Assembly: GCF_033115175.1 (NCBI RefSeq) | Contig: NC_084843.1 | Location: 58,568,474-58,632,473 of the forward strand | Source of the DNA: Lepus europaeus | Taxonomy: Eukaryota > Chordata > Mammalia > Lagomorpha > Leporidae | DNA length: 64,000 nt | Direction of reading: 5' to 3' | In this document: one piece after another, positions 1 to 11,480 of the stretch | Position numbering within the stretch: position 1 is the stretch's first letter | Layout: each line of letters opens with the position of its first letter | Notes under the pieces: model-generated | The model's database searches: none | Told to the model about the DNA's origin: nothing | What the model saw: only the letters and a program-made list of their open reading frames with translations | Program-made: the position numbers and the translations under genes

Positions 1-256
1 TCTAGTCCTGGCTGCTCTTTTTCCAGTCCAGCTCTCTGCTGTGGCCTGGGAAAGCAGTAAAAGATGGCCCAAGTCCTTGGGCCCCTGCACCCACATGGGA
101 GACCGGGAAGGGGCACCTGGCTCCTGGCTTCAGATCAGTGCAGCTCCAGCCTTTGTGGCCATTTGGGGAGTGAACCAACAGACGGACAACCTTTCTGTTT
201 CTCCCTCTCACTGTCTAACTCTACCTCTCAAATAAATAAATAAAATCTTAAAAAAA
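1..256 (+). repeat. C-SINE, sense, cut by window edge
   Basis: Typical family order is a tRNA-like head with a GGTTCTAGTCC-type pol III B box, a body with GGGAGACC...CCTGGCTCC, a CT-rich stretch and an AAATAAATAAA tail. This copy begins in the B-box region at the window edge and ends in AATAAATAAATAAAATC. Confidence 0.9.
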
Positions 257-525
257 GAGAAAGATCTTCCATCTGCTGATTCACTCCCCAAATGGCTACA
301 AAGATCAGAGCTGAGCTGATCTGAAGCCAGGAGCCAGGAGCTTCTTCCAGGTCTCCCCCATGGAAGCAGGAGCCTAAGGACTTGGGCTCATCCTCCAGTG
401 CTTTGCTAAGCACATTAGTAGGGAGCTGGATTGGAAGTAGAACAGCTGGGATTCGAACCAGTGCCCATATAGGATGCTGGTGCTTTAGGCTAGGGCTTTA
501 ACCTGCTGTACCACAGCGCTGGCAC
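257..525 (-). repeat. C-SINE, antisense, lacking its tail
   Basis: Runs from the antisense CT-rich region to the head CCACAGCGCTGGC. Its A-tail end is missing where the previous SINE stops, suggesting that SINE inserted into it. Confidence 0.88.
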
Positions 526-605
526 CCTCAAGTGGCATCATAACCACTCTGCCAAATGGCCCCTCTCCCCTTCCGCTTTGTGATCATTTTAAAAATATGT
601 ATTTA

Positions 606-937
606 GGCCGGCGCTGTGGCTAAACAGGCTAATCCTCCGCCTTGTGGCGCCGGCACACCGGGTTCTAGTCCCGGTTGGGGCGCCGAATTCTATCCCGGTT
701 GCCCCTCTTCCAGGCCAGCTCTCTGCTATGGCCCGGGAAGGCAGTGGAGGATGGCCCAAGTCCTTGGGCCCTGCACCCGCATGGGAGACCAGGAGAAGCA
801 CCTGGCTCCTGGCTTCGGATCAGTGAAATGCGCTGGCCACAGCGGCCATTGGAGGGTGAACCAACGGCAAAAAGGAAGACCTTTCTCTCTGTCTCTCTCT
901 CTCACTATCCACTCTGCCTGTCAAAAAAAAAAATTTT
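606..937 (+). repeat. C-SINE, young sense copy
   Basis: Full length from GGCCGGCGCTGTGG to an A/T tail. It is flanked by a perfect 19-nt TSD (587-605 and 938-956), so it is a clean insertion, lying in the tail of the older antisense copy that continues at 957. Confidence 0.95.
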
Positions 938-1166
938 TTTTAAAAATATGTATTTAATAGAAAGGAGGAGAGGGAGAGAGGTATCTTCCATCAACTAGTT
1001 CACTCTCCAAATGCTCTCAACAGCTAGGGCTGGGCCAGGCACAAGCCAGGAGTCAGGAACTCTATCCAGGTCCACCATGTGAGTGGCAGGGATCGAAGTA
1101 CTTGAGCCGTCACCTGCTGCCTCCCAGGGTGTGCATTAACTGGAAGTTGGATTGAAAGCATAGAGT

Positions 1167-1498
1167 GAGGCCGGCGCTGTGGCCAGCAGGTTAACGCCCT
1201 GGTCTGAAGCTCAGGCATCCCATATGGGCACTGGTTCTAGTCCCAGCTGCTCTTCTTCTGATCCAGCTCTCTGCTATGGACTGGGATAGCAGTGGAAGAT
1301 TGCCTAAGTCCTTGGGCCCCTGCACCCCCATGGGAGACCTGGAGGAAGCTCCTGGCTCCTGACTTCAGATCAGTGTAGCTCCGGCCTTTGCGGCCATCTG
1401 GGGAGTGAACCAGTAGATGGAAGACCTCTCTCTCTGTCTCTACCTCTCTCTGTAACTCTGCCTGTCAAATAAAATAAATCTTAAAAAAAAAAAAGAAA
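1167..1498 (+). repeat. C-SINE, sense, nested
   Basis: Full-length copy with a perfect 13-nt TSD GAAAGCATAGAGT (1154-1166 and 1499-1511) inside the older antisense SINE. Confidence 0.95.
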
Positions 1499-1739
1499 GA
1501 AAGCATAGAGTAGGTGGGACTTGAACCAGGCCCTCTGATATAGGTTGTCAGCGTCCCAGGTGGCAGCCTAACACTGTACCACAGTGCCCGCCCCAGCAGT
1601 GGGGCCGTAACCTTGATCTCACGACTGAGCCTCCTCAGCTTCTTTTCCCTCATCTGTGATACTAATGTGAACTGGTGGGGTGATTGGAGTATTTGCTAAG
1701 TTATGGTCTCCTGCAGAAGTGCTAAGGAAATGTTAATTT

Positions 1740-2071
1740 ATTTTTTTTTAAGATTTTATTTATTTATTTGAGAGGTGGAGTTACAGACAGTGAGAAGGAG
1801 AGACAGAGAGAAAGGTCTTCCTTCCGTTGGTTCACTCCCCAAATGGCCACAGTGCTGGAGCTGCGCTGATCTGAAGCCAGGAGCCAGAGCCTCTTCCAGG
1901 TCTCCCATGTGGGTGCAGGGGCCCAAGGACTAGGGCCATCTTCTACTGCTTTCCCGGGCCACAGCAGAGAGCTACATTGGAAGAGGAGCAGCCGGGACTA
2001 GAACAGGCTCCCATATTGGATGCCAGTGCCTCAGGCGGAGGATTCACTTAGTGCACCACGGCACTGGCCCT
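1740..2071 (-). repeat. C-SINE, antisense
   Basis: Full length with a 14-nt TSD GGAAATGTTAATTT (1726-1739 and 2072-2085). Confidence 0.95.
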
Positions 2072-2089
2072 GGAAATGTTAATTTCTAT

Positions 2090-3240
2090 AGTGGTTTCAT
2101 CAGTCATTGATCTCCTTACTTATCTATTCTTGATGACTCAAGGCAAGCACCATTTTTCCCTTTCTCTTACCCTCCTTGTTAGAAAGAGGACACATTTTCA
2201 GCAGATTGTAGAGAAAAGTAGTGGAAAAATGAAGATTTGAACAGAAAATGGGGCCAACCAAGAATCTAACTTAGAAATGAGCACCTTTACTTTGGTGGGT
2301 TCCAGGATTGGCTCTGAGCTTCCTTGTTCCTGAGGAGAAAAGGGAAACTGGATGGATTATGCAAGTCAGCACTGTCAGCTATGACATCAAAGCTGTGGTT
2401 CAGGAGAAACACACAGCGGCAGGAGTTTTCCTTCTCATGATGCTGCCTTCTTGACCTGGGGGTTCGTTTTGCTGATGGGAAGACTGTTGGTGGGAAAGTT
2501 CTGAACGTGGCAGCTGTCCTGCCCCTTGGGAGGCCCACCTGTCTCTGTCTCCAGGGACTCAGCAGCGAAGACCTATTTTCTGGCCAGAGAACGAATGGTA
2601 CAGCGGGGCTGTGTTTCTGAAACCAAAGGCATCACATGCTGATAACAAACACGATGTGTCACACTGTGGTTTTCAGCAACACTTGTTTCCTCTCTTTCGC
2701 AATTTCAGGTTCAGTGGGCCTTGACAGAAGCATGAGGTGGGCAGGCCCTGAGTTGATTTGTGCTTCTACTTCCACTTCGTGGTGCAGCTTGCCCCACCCA
2801 GCCATTGGCGAAGCCTGGCTGAGTGCCGCTGGGTGCCAGGCCCCTGCCCCGAGGCCTGTCTGGGCTCCCATGCTTCCAGCCTGCAGGGATGAGGCCAGGA
2901 GGGGGTGCAGGTTATCCAGGCTCTGGGAACTCCGAGGAGGACAGTTGCAAACACAGGGAGAGGCCTGGGAACTCCACTTGGGAGGAGGGACTTGAAGGAT
3001 GAGGTGGGCAGGGAGGAAAAGAGGCCACGTGTGGTGACGAGGACTCGAGCTGGCATGGTCCCCAGAGGCGGGATGTGGGTGTCAGCATGTCCAGCTGCTG
3101 CCTCTGCCCATCATCCACCTGGCAAGCGGGAGGCGGTGGGGAAATCCACGCTGTTCCTCATGTCCCTGCCGCAGGGGTCCTTGGGAGTTTCTGAAACAGT
3201 TTGTTACTTGGGAATTTGTGGACTTTAAAAATTGGTTGTA
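2090..3240. other. Intergenic DNA with no identified feature
   Basis: Moderately GC-rich after 2,750. It holds only short overlapping open frames and no repeat I can name. Confidence 0.5.
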
Positions 3241-3243
3241 GGA

Positions 3244-3600
3244 GGGGCTGGCATTGTGGCTTAGCGGGTTAAACTACCAACTGTGTCGCTAGCATCCCAC
3301 ATGAGTACCAGTTTGAGTCCTGGCTGCTCCACTTCTGATCCAGCTCCCTGCTAATGTGCCTGGGAAAGCAGCAGAACATGGCCTATGTGCTTGAGTCCCT
3401 GCACCCATGTGGGAGATGCAGATGGAGTTCCAGGCTTCTGGCTTCAGCCTGGCCCAACCTCAGCTGTTGTGCCATTTGGTGACTGAACCAACAAATGGAA
3501 GATCTCTCTCTCTTTCTCTCTCTCTCGCTCTCACTCTTGCTCTCTGCCCTCCCCCCCATCAGTAACTCTGCCTTTCAAATGCATAAATCTTTTTAAAAAA
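3244..3600 (+). repeat. C-SINE, sense
   Basis: TSD ATTGGTTGTAGGA at 3231-3243 and 3601-3613. The CT-rich segment is expanded (3503-3550). Confidence 0.95.
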
Positions 3601-3654
3601 ATTGGTTGTAGGAATATTCTTTATCCATGCTTTGAAAGAAATAACTATAGTCAT

Positions 3655-3932
3655 CTTCTTAAAAAAATTTATTTATTTATTTGAAAGGCAGAGTTACAAA
3701 GAGGCAGATAGAGGGAGAGAATCTTCCATCAGCTGGTTCACTCCCCAAATGGCCACAATGGCTGGAGCTGGGCCAATCCAAAGCCAGGACCCAGGAGCTT
3801 CTTCTGGGTCTCCCACATGGGTGCAGGGCCCCAGAGAGCTGGATTGGGAGTGGAGCAGCTGGGACTTGAACCGCATATGGGATGCTGGCACTGCAGGAAG
3901 CGGCCTTACCCACTATGCCACAGTGTTTACTG
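3655..3932 (-). repeat. C-SINE, antisense
   Basis: TSD CTATAGTCAT at 3645-3654 and 3933-3942. It inserted about 40 bp downstream of the preceding SINE. Confidence 0.93.
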
Positions 3933-4164
3933 CTATAGTCATTTTTATTTTGGCTTCTTGGGGGTTAATCAGTCTTGTACCCAAATGTACTGGTGTCTGA
4001 AATGCTTGGTGCTCTTCAGACCACTAGAACACATTTCTCTGTCAGGTGGGGAAGCCAGGCAGGAGGGTGGGGGCATGCAGAGGGGAGGTTGACCGGAGCT
4101 GGTGCTTGGGAGCACCTAGCACAGGGCTCTTGTATCTGGGACTAATTCAGTTTCACATTCTGTC

Positions 4165-4240
4165 CATTCAGCAGGGGGCAACATGGAGACTCAAGAGCTG
4201 AGAGAAAGCATGCCCCCAGCTAGAAAGTAAGAGTCCGACT
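4165..4240 (-). repeat. MIR fragment
   Basis: Reads like the antisense MIR core: ...GAGACTCAAGAGCTGAG...CAGCTAGAAAGTAAGAG. Degenerate. Confidence 0.5.
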
Positions 4241-4252
4241 TCAAGTAACTGT

Positions 4253-4579
4253 GGCTGGTATCATGCTACAGCGGTGAGGCTGCTGCCTGCAATGCCAGAC
4301 CCCACATCAGAGCATTAGTTTTAGTCCCAGCTTCTCCACTGCTGATCCAGTTCCCTGCTAATGTGCCTGGGAGGCAGAGGATGATGGCCCAAGTGCTTGG
4401 GTCCCTGCCCCTGATGTGGGGAACCCTGATGGAATTCCTGGCTTCTGGCTTTGTCCTGGCCCAACACTGGCTTTTGCTGGTAGTTGGGTAGTGAACCAGT
4501 AGATAGAAGATCTCTCTCTCTCTCTCTCTTTCCTCTTTCTCTGCCTTTCAAACACATAAATTAAAAATATATATATATC
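4253..4579 (+). repeat. C-SINE, sense, old copy
   Basis: The head is diverged (GGCTGGTATCATGCTACAGCGG), the body recognisable, and the tail runs into an (AT)n tract. Confidence 0.85.
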
Positions 4580-5204
4580 AGGTGCCCACAGAGCTCATCT
4601 CTCAGCCACAGCACTTACTTTGGGACAAAACCAACAGAGCACCGAGGCCGACACAGCTGGAGGCCCCAGGAGAACTGGAGTCTTCCCCGTGGGTTGGATC
4701 TGGCGGCCAGATGGCTCTGGGGCCCTTCCTTGTTGCCCCGCCTGGGCCAGGGTGCACAGCTTCCCCTGGGAGCCTCTCGCTGAGTGGCAGATGGGGACCA
4801 GATGTGTTGTCACTTCTTGCTGAGTAAGATGGAGAAGAACGTAAAAGAGGAAGTCGTGTGTTTCTGTGGAAACTTCTGTGAGAACTGACTGCAGAGTGCT
4901 TCACCTTGCAGATGCGAGAAGCTGTGGAAAGCACAGCTCGCAGACTTCATTTCCCACCCCCGCCCTCCCCATGCTGCTGTCTCGCCAGGGCTGGGCAGGG
5001 GCCGAGTGGGCAGCTGACAGCCCTGAAAAGTGGCTTCCAGTACCAGCCGTGTGGTGATGCAAGTGCAGACTCCTCTGACCTCAGACTTCTGTACTGCAGA
5101 AAAGGAAGCCTTGGTCGTCAGCCCTGTAGGTCTGTGCCCACTGCTCGGGACTCTTAACCTTGTGGGGAGTCCAGACCACTTGGAGGATCTCACACAACTA
5201 TCAG
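4580..5204. other. Intergenic DNA with no identified feature
   Basis: Mixed-composition single-copy-looking sequence. Open frames are short and on both strands. Confidence 0.45.
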
Positions 5205-5210
5205 ACCTTT

Positions 5211-5540
5211 TCTTTCTTTCTTTCTTTTTTTTTTTTTTTTTTAGAGGCAGAGGCAGAGTTAGAGATAGAGAGAGAGAGAGAGAGAGGTCTTCCTTCCATT
5301 GGTTCACCCCCCAAATGGCTGCTACGGCCGGCGTGCTGCGCTGATCCGAAGCCAGGAGCCAGTTGCTTCCCCCTGGTCTCCCATGCGGGTGCAGGGCCCA
5401 AGCACTTGGGCCATCCTCCACTGCCTTCCTGGGCAGCAGAAGGGAGCTGGACTGGAAGAGGAGCAACCCCAACCGGGACTAGAACCTGAGGTGCTGGCAC
5501 CGCAGACGGAGGATTAGCCAAGTGAACCGTGGCGCCGGCC
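5211..5540 (-). repeat. C-SINE, antisense
   Basis: Preceded by (TTTC)n and a T run. Ends ACCGTGGCGCCGGCC. The short duplication CCTTTTCTT brackets it. Confidence 0.92.
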
Positions 5541-5929
5541 AAGGCCTTTTCTTAGGAAGAAATACACACACCCAAATGTTGGCCAACAAGTTCAGGAAAA
5601 TCAGTGGACTTGCCCTAGCTTGTGCCCGAAGCTGCTGGGACGCACACCCACGTTAGGCACTGCTAATCCATCTGGAGGTCTCTATGACAGCGCTGTTGTC
5701 CATCGTGGCCACCTGCAGTCTCTGAGTATCTCAGTGGCGACTGGTCTGATTTGAGATTTGCAGGAAGTACACAGTACACATGACTTTGAAGATTTGGTAG
5801 GAAAGAAAAATATAAATCATTCATAGTTTTGATATTGACACTAGGTTAAAAAAATATATTGGATGTTGGGGTTAAATAAGATGTGTTGTCAAAATTAATT
5901 TCATCTGGTTCTTTTTACTTAAAAAAAAA

Positions 5930-6198
5930 AATGTATGGAGGTGGGAGTTTGGCCTAGCAGATAAGACTACGGCTAAGATGCCCACATCCCAAATTGGAGT
6001 CCAGGGTTTGCTACCCAGCTCTCCCAATTCCAGTTTCCTGCCAATGCAGACGCCAGGAGGCAGTGGCAGTGGCTCAATAAATTGGGTTTCTCCACATGGG
6101 AAACCTGGACGGAATTCCCAACTCCTGGTTTCAGCAGCCTTAGCCATTGCAGGTCTCCAGAGAGTCAGCAGATGGGAGGGTTCTCTCTCTCTCCCTCA
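5930..6198 (+). repeat. C-SINE-related element, sense, divergent head
   Basis: The head GGTGGGAGTTTGGCCTAGCA differs from the usual GGCCGGCGCTGTGG. The body has GGAAACCTGGACGGAATTCCC, and the CT-rich end abuts the next SINE. Confidence 0.75.
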
Positions 6199-6453
6199 GA
6201 TTGATTTATTTGAAAGGCAGAGAGAGGGAGGGAGCTTCCAGCTGCTGGTTCACTCCCCAGATGTCAGCAACAGATGGAGCAATGCTGAAACTAGGAGCCA
6301 GGTCTCCCACGTGGGCAGCAGGGACTCGAGCACTGGAGCCATCATCTGCTGGATCAGAAGCACAGAGCAGCCAGGACTCAGACCAGGCACTGCTTTATGG
6401 CACGGGCGAGTCACAAGCAGCAGCATAACCCACTGCACCACAACACCCGCCCC
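6199..6453 (-). repeat. C-SINE, antisense
   Basis: From TTGATTTATTTGAAAGGCAG to ACCACAACACCCGCCCC. Lies tail-to-tail against the preceding element. Confidence 0.88.
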
Positions 6454-6747
6454 TTTCTCTCGGTTCTTCTGTGGCTAGAGCACTTGCAAAGCAGTGGGGG
6501 CTGCTGTGTGCTGGCTGCACAGCACTGCTCTGCGATGGCACCTGCTGGCCAGTGCGCTGTCCCTTTCCCCTCTGTCAGTGGACAGAGGCCTTCCCTGCAA
6601 ATCCATCCACGAATGGGCAGGAGATGTTTACAGAACAAAGCTGTGTGCTGTGTTTTCCCAGCCAGGGACAAGTCTAGTGCTCTGGCTCCCACAGCCAATG
6701 GTGTGCTCCTTCCGAGGCCATGTGAGAGGCTAGCGTCTATGCAACAT

Positions 6748-7177
6748 TGGCGGATTGAGTTCCTAGGGCAGCTGGGACAAAGTACCACAAACTGGAGGCC
6801 CCACATCAACAGAAGTGTACTCTCCCACAATGCCAGAAGCCCGGGATCTGAAATCAAGCTTTGGCAGGGCCAAGCTCTTGCTGAAGCTCTAGGGCAGGAC
6901 CCCGCCCCCCCTCCTTTCCGAGCCCCTTCTGGTCACTGGCTATCCTTGGTGTCCCTTGGCTTGTGGCCACATGGCCTCCAACCCTGTCCCCGCAGTCATG
7001 TGGCTGCCTCCCTTTCTCTCATATCTCTTCTTGTAATGGTGTAATTGGGTTAGGATGCGTCTTAATCCCACATTACCTCATTTTAGCTTGATTACAGTGC
7101 GGAGAACCTACTTCCAAATCAGGTTGCTTTCTGAGGGCCAGCAGACTTGAACTTTATAGGGGACACCATTCACTCAG
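6748..7177 (+). mobile_element. Solitary MLT2-type LTR (ERV-L class), degenerate
   Basis: GGGACAAAGTACCACAAACT near the start, GGATCTGAAATCAAG, TTACCTCA...CCAAATCAGGTTGC and the end GGGGACACCATTCACTCAGT follow the MLT2 LTR order. No internal retroviral genes are seen. Ends approximate. Confidence 0.65.
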
Positions 7178-7194
7178 TACAATTGTTTTTCTTT

Positions 7195-7511
7195 TTTCTC
7201 TTTTTTTAATTAATTAATTAATTAATTAATTTGAAAGTCAGAGTTACACAGAGAGAGGAGAGGCTGAGAGAGAGAGAGAGAGGTCTTCCATCTGATGGTT
7301 CACTCCTCAACTGGCCACAACAGCCGGACCTGCGCCGATCCAAAGCCAGGAGCCAGGAGCTTCCTCTGGGTCTCCCACACGGGTGCAGGGGCCCAAGGAC
7401 TTGGGCCATCTTCTACTCTTTCCCAGGCCATAGCAGAGAGCTGGATAGAAGTGGAGCCGCTGGGTCTCGAACCGGCACCCACATGGGATGTCAGCACTTC
7501 AGGCCAGCCCC
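7195..7511 (-). repeat. C-SINE, antisense, with (TTAA)n tail
   Basis: A 17-nt perfect TSD (7178-7194 and 7512-7528). The tail has become (TTAA)n at 7207-7232. Confidence 0.95.
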
Positions 7512-7516
7512 TACAA

Positions 7517-7905
7517 TTGTTTTTCTTTAAGATTTATTCATTTGGGGCCGGCACCATGGCACAGTAGGTTAATCCTACTCCTGCGGCACTGACATCCCAT
7601 ATGGGCACTGGTTCTAATCCCGGCTGCTCCTCTTCCAATTCAGTTCTCTGCTGTGGCCTGGGAAAGCAGTAGAAGATGGCCCAAATGCTTGGGCCCTGTG
7701 CCCATGTGGGAGACCAGGAAGAAGCACCTGGCTCCTGGCTTCGGATCGGCGGAGCTCCAGCCATTGTGGCCATCTGGGGAGTGAAGCAATGGAAGGAAGA
7801 CCTTTCTCTGTCTCTCCATCTCACTGTCTGTAACCCTACTCTCAAATAAATAATTAAAAATATATTTAAAAAAGAGATTTATTCATTTATATATTTGAAA
7901 CGCAG

Positions 7906-7945
<40 letters not shown>

Positions 7946-8142
7946 TCCATCTGATGGTCCAGTCCCCAAATGGCTCTGATGGTGAGGGCTGGGCCAGGCT
8001 AAAGTCAGGAGCCAGGAACTCCATCTGGGTTTCCCACATGGATGACAGAGGTTGAACTACTTGGGCCATCTTCTACTGCCTTCCCAAGCATGTTAGCAGA
8101 GAGCTGGATCAAAACCAGAACATCCAGCAATTGAACCACAAA
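7517..8142 (-). repeat. Older antisense C-SINE, interrupted
   Basis: Pieces 7517-7543 and 7889-8142, with (GA)n at 7911-7941. The head is eroded after AATTGAACCACA. Confidence 0.82.
7544..7874 (+). repeat. C-SINE, sense, nested
   Basis: TSD AGATTTATTCATTT at 7530-7543 and 7875-7888. It lies in the tail of an older antisense SINE. Confidence 0.95.
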
Positions 8143-8174
8143 GCATCTTGTGATGTAAAGAGTCAGAATGGTGC

Positions 8175-8330
8175 GTGGTGTGTGCCAGGCACAGGCCTAC
8201 TCTCCAGGGACCCAGTGATGAACAGAACACAGTCTTTGCCCTGTGGGGCTCATACGCCAGTGATGGAGGCAGACAGTCACACATCAGTGTGTGCTGGTGT
8301 CCGGCAGCTCACTGGGTCCTCATTGGCGGG
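8175..8330. repeat. Ancient mammalian interspersed repeat, family uncertain
   Basis: TGTGCCAGGCACAGG...CAGTGATGAACAGAACACA...GGGGCTCATAC is a motif series common in old mammalian repeats. I cannot name the family with confidence. Confidence 0.4.
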
Positions 8331-8359
8331 GGAAGGGTGCAGAGGGGCAGGCTGCTTTT

Positions 8360-8547
8360 GAGCAGAAGGTGGCTCGAGTGCTTGGGCCCTGCCACTCACT
8401 TGAGACCTCGGGTGAATTCCTGACTCCTGGATGTGGCCTGGCCCAGCCCTGGCTGTGGCCGCCATCTGGGGAGTGAACCAGCAGGTGGAAGAGCTCTCTC
8501 TCTCTCTGTAACTCTAGCTTTTAAATAAATGAAAATAAAAATAAATC
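8360..8547 (+). repeat. C-SINE, sense, 5'-truncated
   Basis: Starts in the body (GCAGAAGGTGGCTCGAGTG) and ends with TAAATAAATGAAAATAAAAATAAAT. Confidence 0.85.
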
Positions 8548-8733
8548 CCTTTTTAAACAAGAAAGAAAGGAACTGTCTGAGGAAGCTTCTTGTGGCCCCT
8601 AGAGGAGATCAAGTGACATAGTAACCCCCTTCGCTACCCTGTGTGGCTGCAGGCAGAGCCCATACCATTCCCCAGGGGGTGGCACCGCCTCACGCTGTTT
8701 ACCATTTCTCTCTCTCTCTCTCTCTCTCTCTCT

Positions 8734-9002
8734 TTGTATAAGAATGTATTTATTTTATTTGAAAGCAGAGTTAGAGAAAGAGGGAGAGAAAGAGAGAGGG
8801 AAATATCTTCCATCTGCTGGCTCACGCCCCAAATGGCAGAAACTGGCTAGGCCAGGCTGAAGCCAGGAGCTTCCTCTGAGCCTCCATGTGCGTGGCAGGG
8901 GCTTAAGTACCTGGGCCATCTTCTGCTGCCTTCCCAGGAACGTTAAAAGGGAGACAGACCAGAAGTGGAGCAGCTGGGACTGCCACAGTACCACAATGTT
9001 CC
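8734..9002 (-). repeat. C-SINE, antisense, preceded by (TC)n
   Basis: The (TC)n run at about 8706-8733 abuts the antisense tail. The head is eroded at AGTACCACAATGTTCCC. Confidence 0.85.
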
Positions 9003-9837
9003 CTCTCTGTGGCGGGGCGGGGGACACCTCTCTGTTCCCTATTTCTTGGCAGAAGTGCTACTGGGTCTTCCCCATGGCAGCCCTGGAGGCTTCCCGTCTG
9101 GGGCTTTCCTTTCTGCCATTCCAACCACTAGGGAGACGGCGCCCCAAACAGGAAGGAAATGAGAAGAGTGTGGACCCGCCAGGGCGGCAGCTCCCTGAGC
9201 CTCACCCGGCGCCTTGGCTCCTTCCGGCCTCACCATTCTGTCTCACCCCTAACGTTAGTGTGCGCTCCAAGGAAAGAGGGGGAGGCCACCAGTCCCCTCC
9301 CCGGGTCCTTCAGAGCCCCCAAGACCCAAGCCTGGCCGACCCAGCCTCTGTCCTCAGTCAGCTCCCAGTCTACTGAGGGAATCCGAACTCAGAACCCAGC
9401 GTCAAAGACCTGAGAACCTGACAAAGACGTGGGGCAAGGGGCTGGTGTGGAAAACAAATCAGAAACACAGGGTGACCTTCAAATGAGGCTTCCACATTCT
9501 CACACGGGCCCCTGCGGTGTCTGGTGCAGCTCAGTGGGGCCAAGAGGCCGGGGAGAGCCAGCTCATGCCAGGAGACAGCACTTCCAGGCAGCCCGGGTGC
9601 AAAACCCTCTGGCCCACTCTCAAGTTTCAGGGTGGACACTTTGGGGTCACTCTGGATTGGTCTTGTTGGAGTCCGGCCTTTTTCTCTGCCTGAGGAGAAA
9701 GCTCTTGGAGAGGGAGGGGCGGGGTCTTAGTCTTAGCTGCCCTGTTCACAGCCCCACTGTGGGTGTGCACACTGGTGGCCATGTCACCATGGGAGAACTT
9801 GACCTCTTGGCCAAGTAGGCCAAAAGAAGACTTTCTT
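9003..9837. other. GC-rich intergenic DNA, no identified feature
   Basis: Overlapping open frames on both strands (for example 129 codons at 9429-9818) look like chance frames in GC-rich DNA. No domain is recognised. Confidence 0.45.
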
Positions 9838-10165
9838 TTTTTATTATTATTATTTTTTTTATTTGACAGGTAGCATTATAGACAGTGTGAGAGAGAGACA
9901 GAGAGGTTTTCCTTCCCTGGTTCACTCCCCTAATGGCCACCATGGCCGGGGCTGTGCCGATCTGAAGCCAGGAGCCAGGTGCTTCCTCCTGGTCTCCCAT
10001 GCAGATGCAGGGCCCAAGCACTTGGGCCATCCTCCACTGCCTTCCCGGGCCACAGCAGAGATCTGACTGGAAGAGGAGCAACCGGGACTAGAACCGGCGC
10101 CCATATGGGATGTGGGCGCTGCAAGTGGAGTATCAACCTAGTGAGCCATGGCGCTGGCCCCCAGA
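9838..10165 (-). repeat. C-SINE, antisense, young
   Basis: TSD AGAAGACTTTCTT at 9825-9837 and 10166-10178. Confidence 0.95.
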
Positions 10166-10424
10166 AGAAGACTTTCTTAAAGCAGAAAGAAGAATCAGCA
10201 TGAGTGGCAGGATCCTGAGCCACTGTGAGTGGAAGATGCTGAGGTAACAGCCTGTCTAAACCCTCGTCAAGCGACAGACAGGAAGTGGCCACCACAATGC
10301 CCAAGGCGGGAGGGCAGAGCCCTCAGACACAACCCCTTTTCCTCATGGGATGGGGGGGCTCTGGGTCTCCCTGGGCGAATGCGCATGCGTCCCTCAAATG
10401 CTGGCCGCAGTGCAAAGGCTCTCA

Positions 10425-10700
10425 GGCGAAGGGCAGTCTGCTGTGAGGCTGGCATCCCATCCAAGCACGCGTTTGAGTCCTGGCTGCTCTGCTTCTGAGC
10501 CAGCTCCCTCTTAAAGCAGCGAAAGATGGTCCAGGTCCTGGGCTCTGCCACCCTCGTAGGAGACCCGGATCGAGTTCTAGGCTCCTGGCCTTGGCCTGTC
10601 TCAGCCCTGGCTATTGCAGCCATTTGGGGAGTGAACCAGCAGATGGAGGATTCTCTCTCTCTTTCTCTGTCATATGTATAAATATATCTTAAAAGAGAGA
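10425..10700 (+). repeat. C-SINE, sense, divergent
   Basis: The head is diverged (CTCAGGCGAAGGGCAGTCTGC). The B-box-like GTTTGAGTCC and the CT-rich end are clear. Confidence 0.82.
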
Positions 10701-11369
10701 AAGAGAGAGAGAAACCAGAAACGACATCTTTCAAAGGCAAATGTGTTCTGCTTCCTTGCACACCTTTTGGAAAATCACACCTTGTTGTGTGCATCGCTGA
10801 CGGGCGGCCACACCTGCAGAGTGCTGGCGTGAAGGGGCTTGCTTACACCACTGTCCTGACTCCTCGAGTCATGTGTTAAGGCTGACCCAGGACATTTCTG
10901 GGGAAGAGAGTGCAACACAGAAGTCATTGTGTTTCCTGGACTCGTGGGCCCATGACAAGGCACGGCAGCTTGGGAACTGCCCAATGTCTGCTCCGATGCA
11001 TTTCGTCTTCATTTGCTGGCTACAGTGACGTAGAGATTTTCTGTTCCTGTTCTCATTTAGTGACAACAGCAACAAAAAAAAGTGCCAGTGGGGTTAGGGG
11101 AGGAAAAACATGCCCAAACGGCAGATTCTGTTCCTTGGTCCAATGGCTATGATAGTGATCAGAGGACATCCCGGTTTCCTTTTGACCTTGTGGACTTCCT
11201 GTACTGTGCTGGGCGTGCTGCGCAGGCACCCCCATGGCAAGAATGGAGGCAGCCAGGACTCGGTGCCTGGTGTGCATGCGTGAGCAGCCTCTGCGGGTGG
11301 CTGTGGACCCCCACCAGCTCTGAAGCACAGCTGCTCCCACCCTGCTCTCACAGATGATTAAAGGGGGCT
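10701..11369. other. Intergenic DNA with no identified feature
   Basis: Single-copy-looking sequence. Short open frames only. Confidence 0.45.
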
Positions 11370-11480
11370 CGGCGAATCTCAGGCTCTCATCTCAAAGGAG
11401 CAGCTACAAGTAGCAGAGTTGGGGTTTTGCCTCGGCTCTGTCTGGCTTCAGATCCTGTGCTCTTTCAGCCCCAGTGCACT
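11370..11480 (-). repeat. MIR fragment
   Basis: GCAGCTACAAGTAGCAGAGTTGGGGTTTTG...CTTCAGATCCTGTGCTCTT matches the antisense MIR order. Confidence 0.55.

Larger units (their letters stand above)
585..1594 (-). repeat. Old antisense C-SINE interrupted twice
   Basis: Its pieces are 585-605, 957-1166 and 1512-1594, ending CACAGTGCCCGCCCC. Two sense SINEs sit inside it (606-937 and 1167-1498). Confidence 0.85.
5815..6520 (-). mobile_element. MER33-like hAT transposon, split by two SINEs
   Basis: 5815-5925 resembles antisense MER33 (GGGTTAAATAAGA...AAAATTAATTTCA...TTCTTTTTACTT). After two SINEs, 6458-6520 resumes with TGTGGCTAGAG and ends near CACAGCACTGC. Assignment is by eye and degenerate. Confidence 0.45.

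Noticed and set aside
606..680. tRNA gene suggested by A/B-box-like sequence
   Set aside because: The B-box text (GGTTCTAGTCC) belongs to the tRNA-derived head of the C-SINE; there is no intact cloverleaf, and it recurs in dozens of copies.
4810..5472. 220-codon minus-strand frame
   Set aside because: Half is antisense C-SINE with a poly-Lys run from its T tract. The remainder has no recognisable domain.
10267..10794. 175-codon minus-strand frame
   Set aside because: Mostly translated C-SINE sequence (the RERERE and SICWFTPQMA text recurs in many SINE frames).
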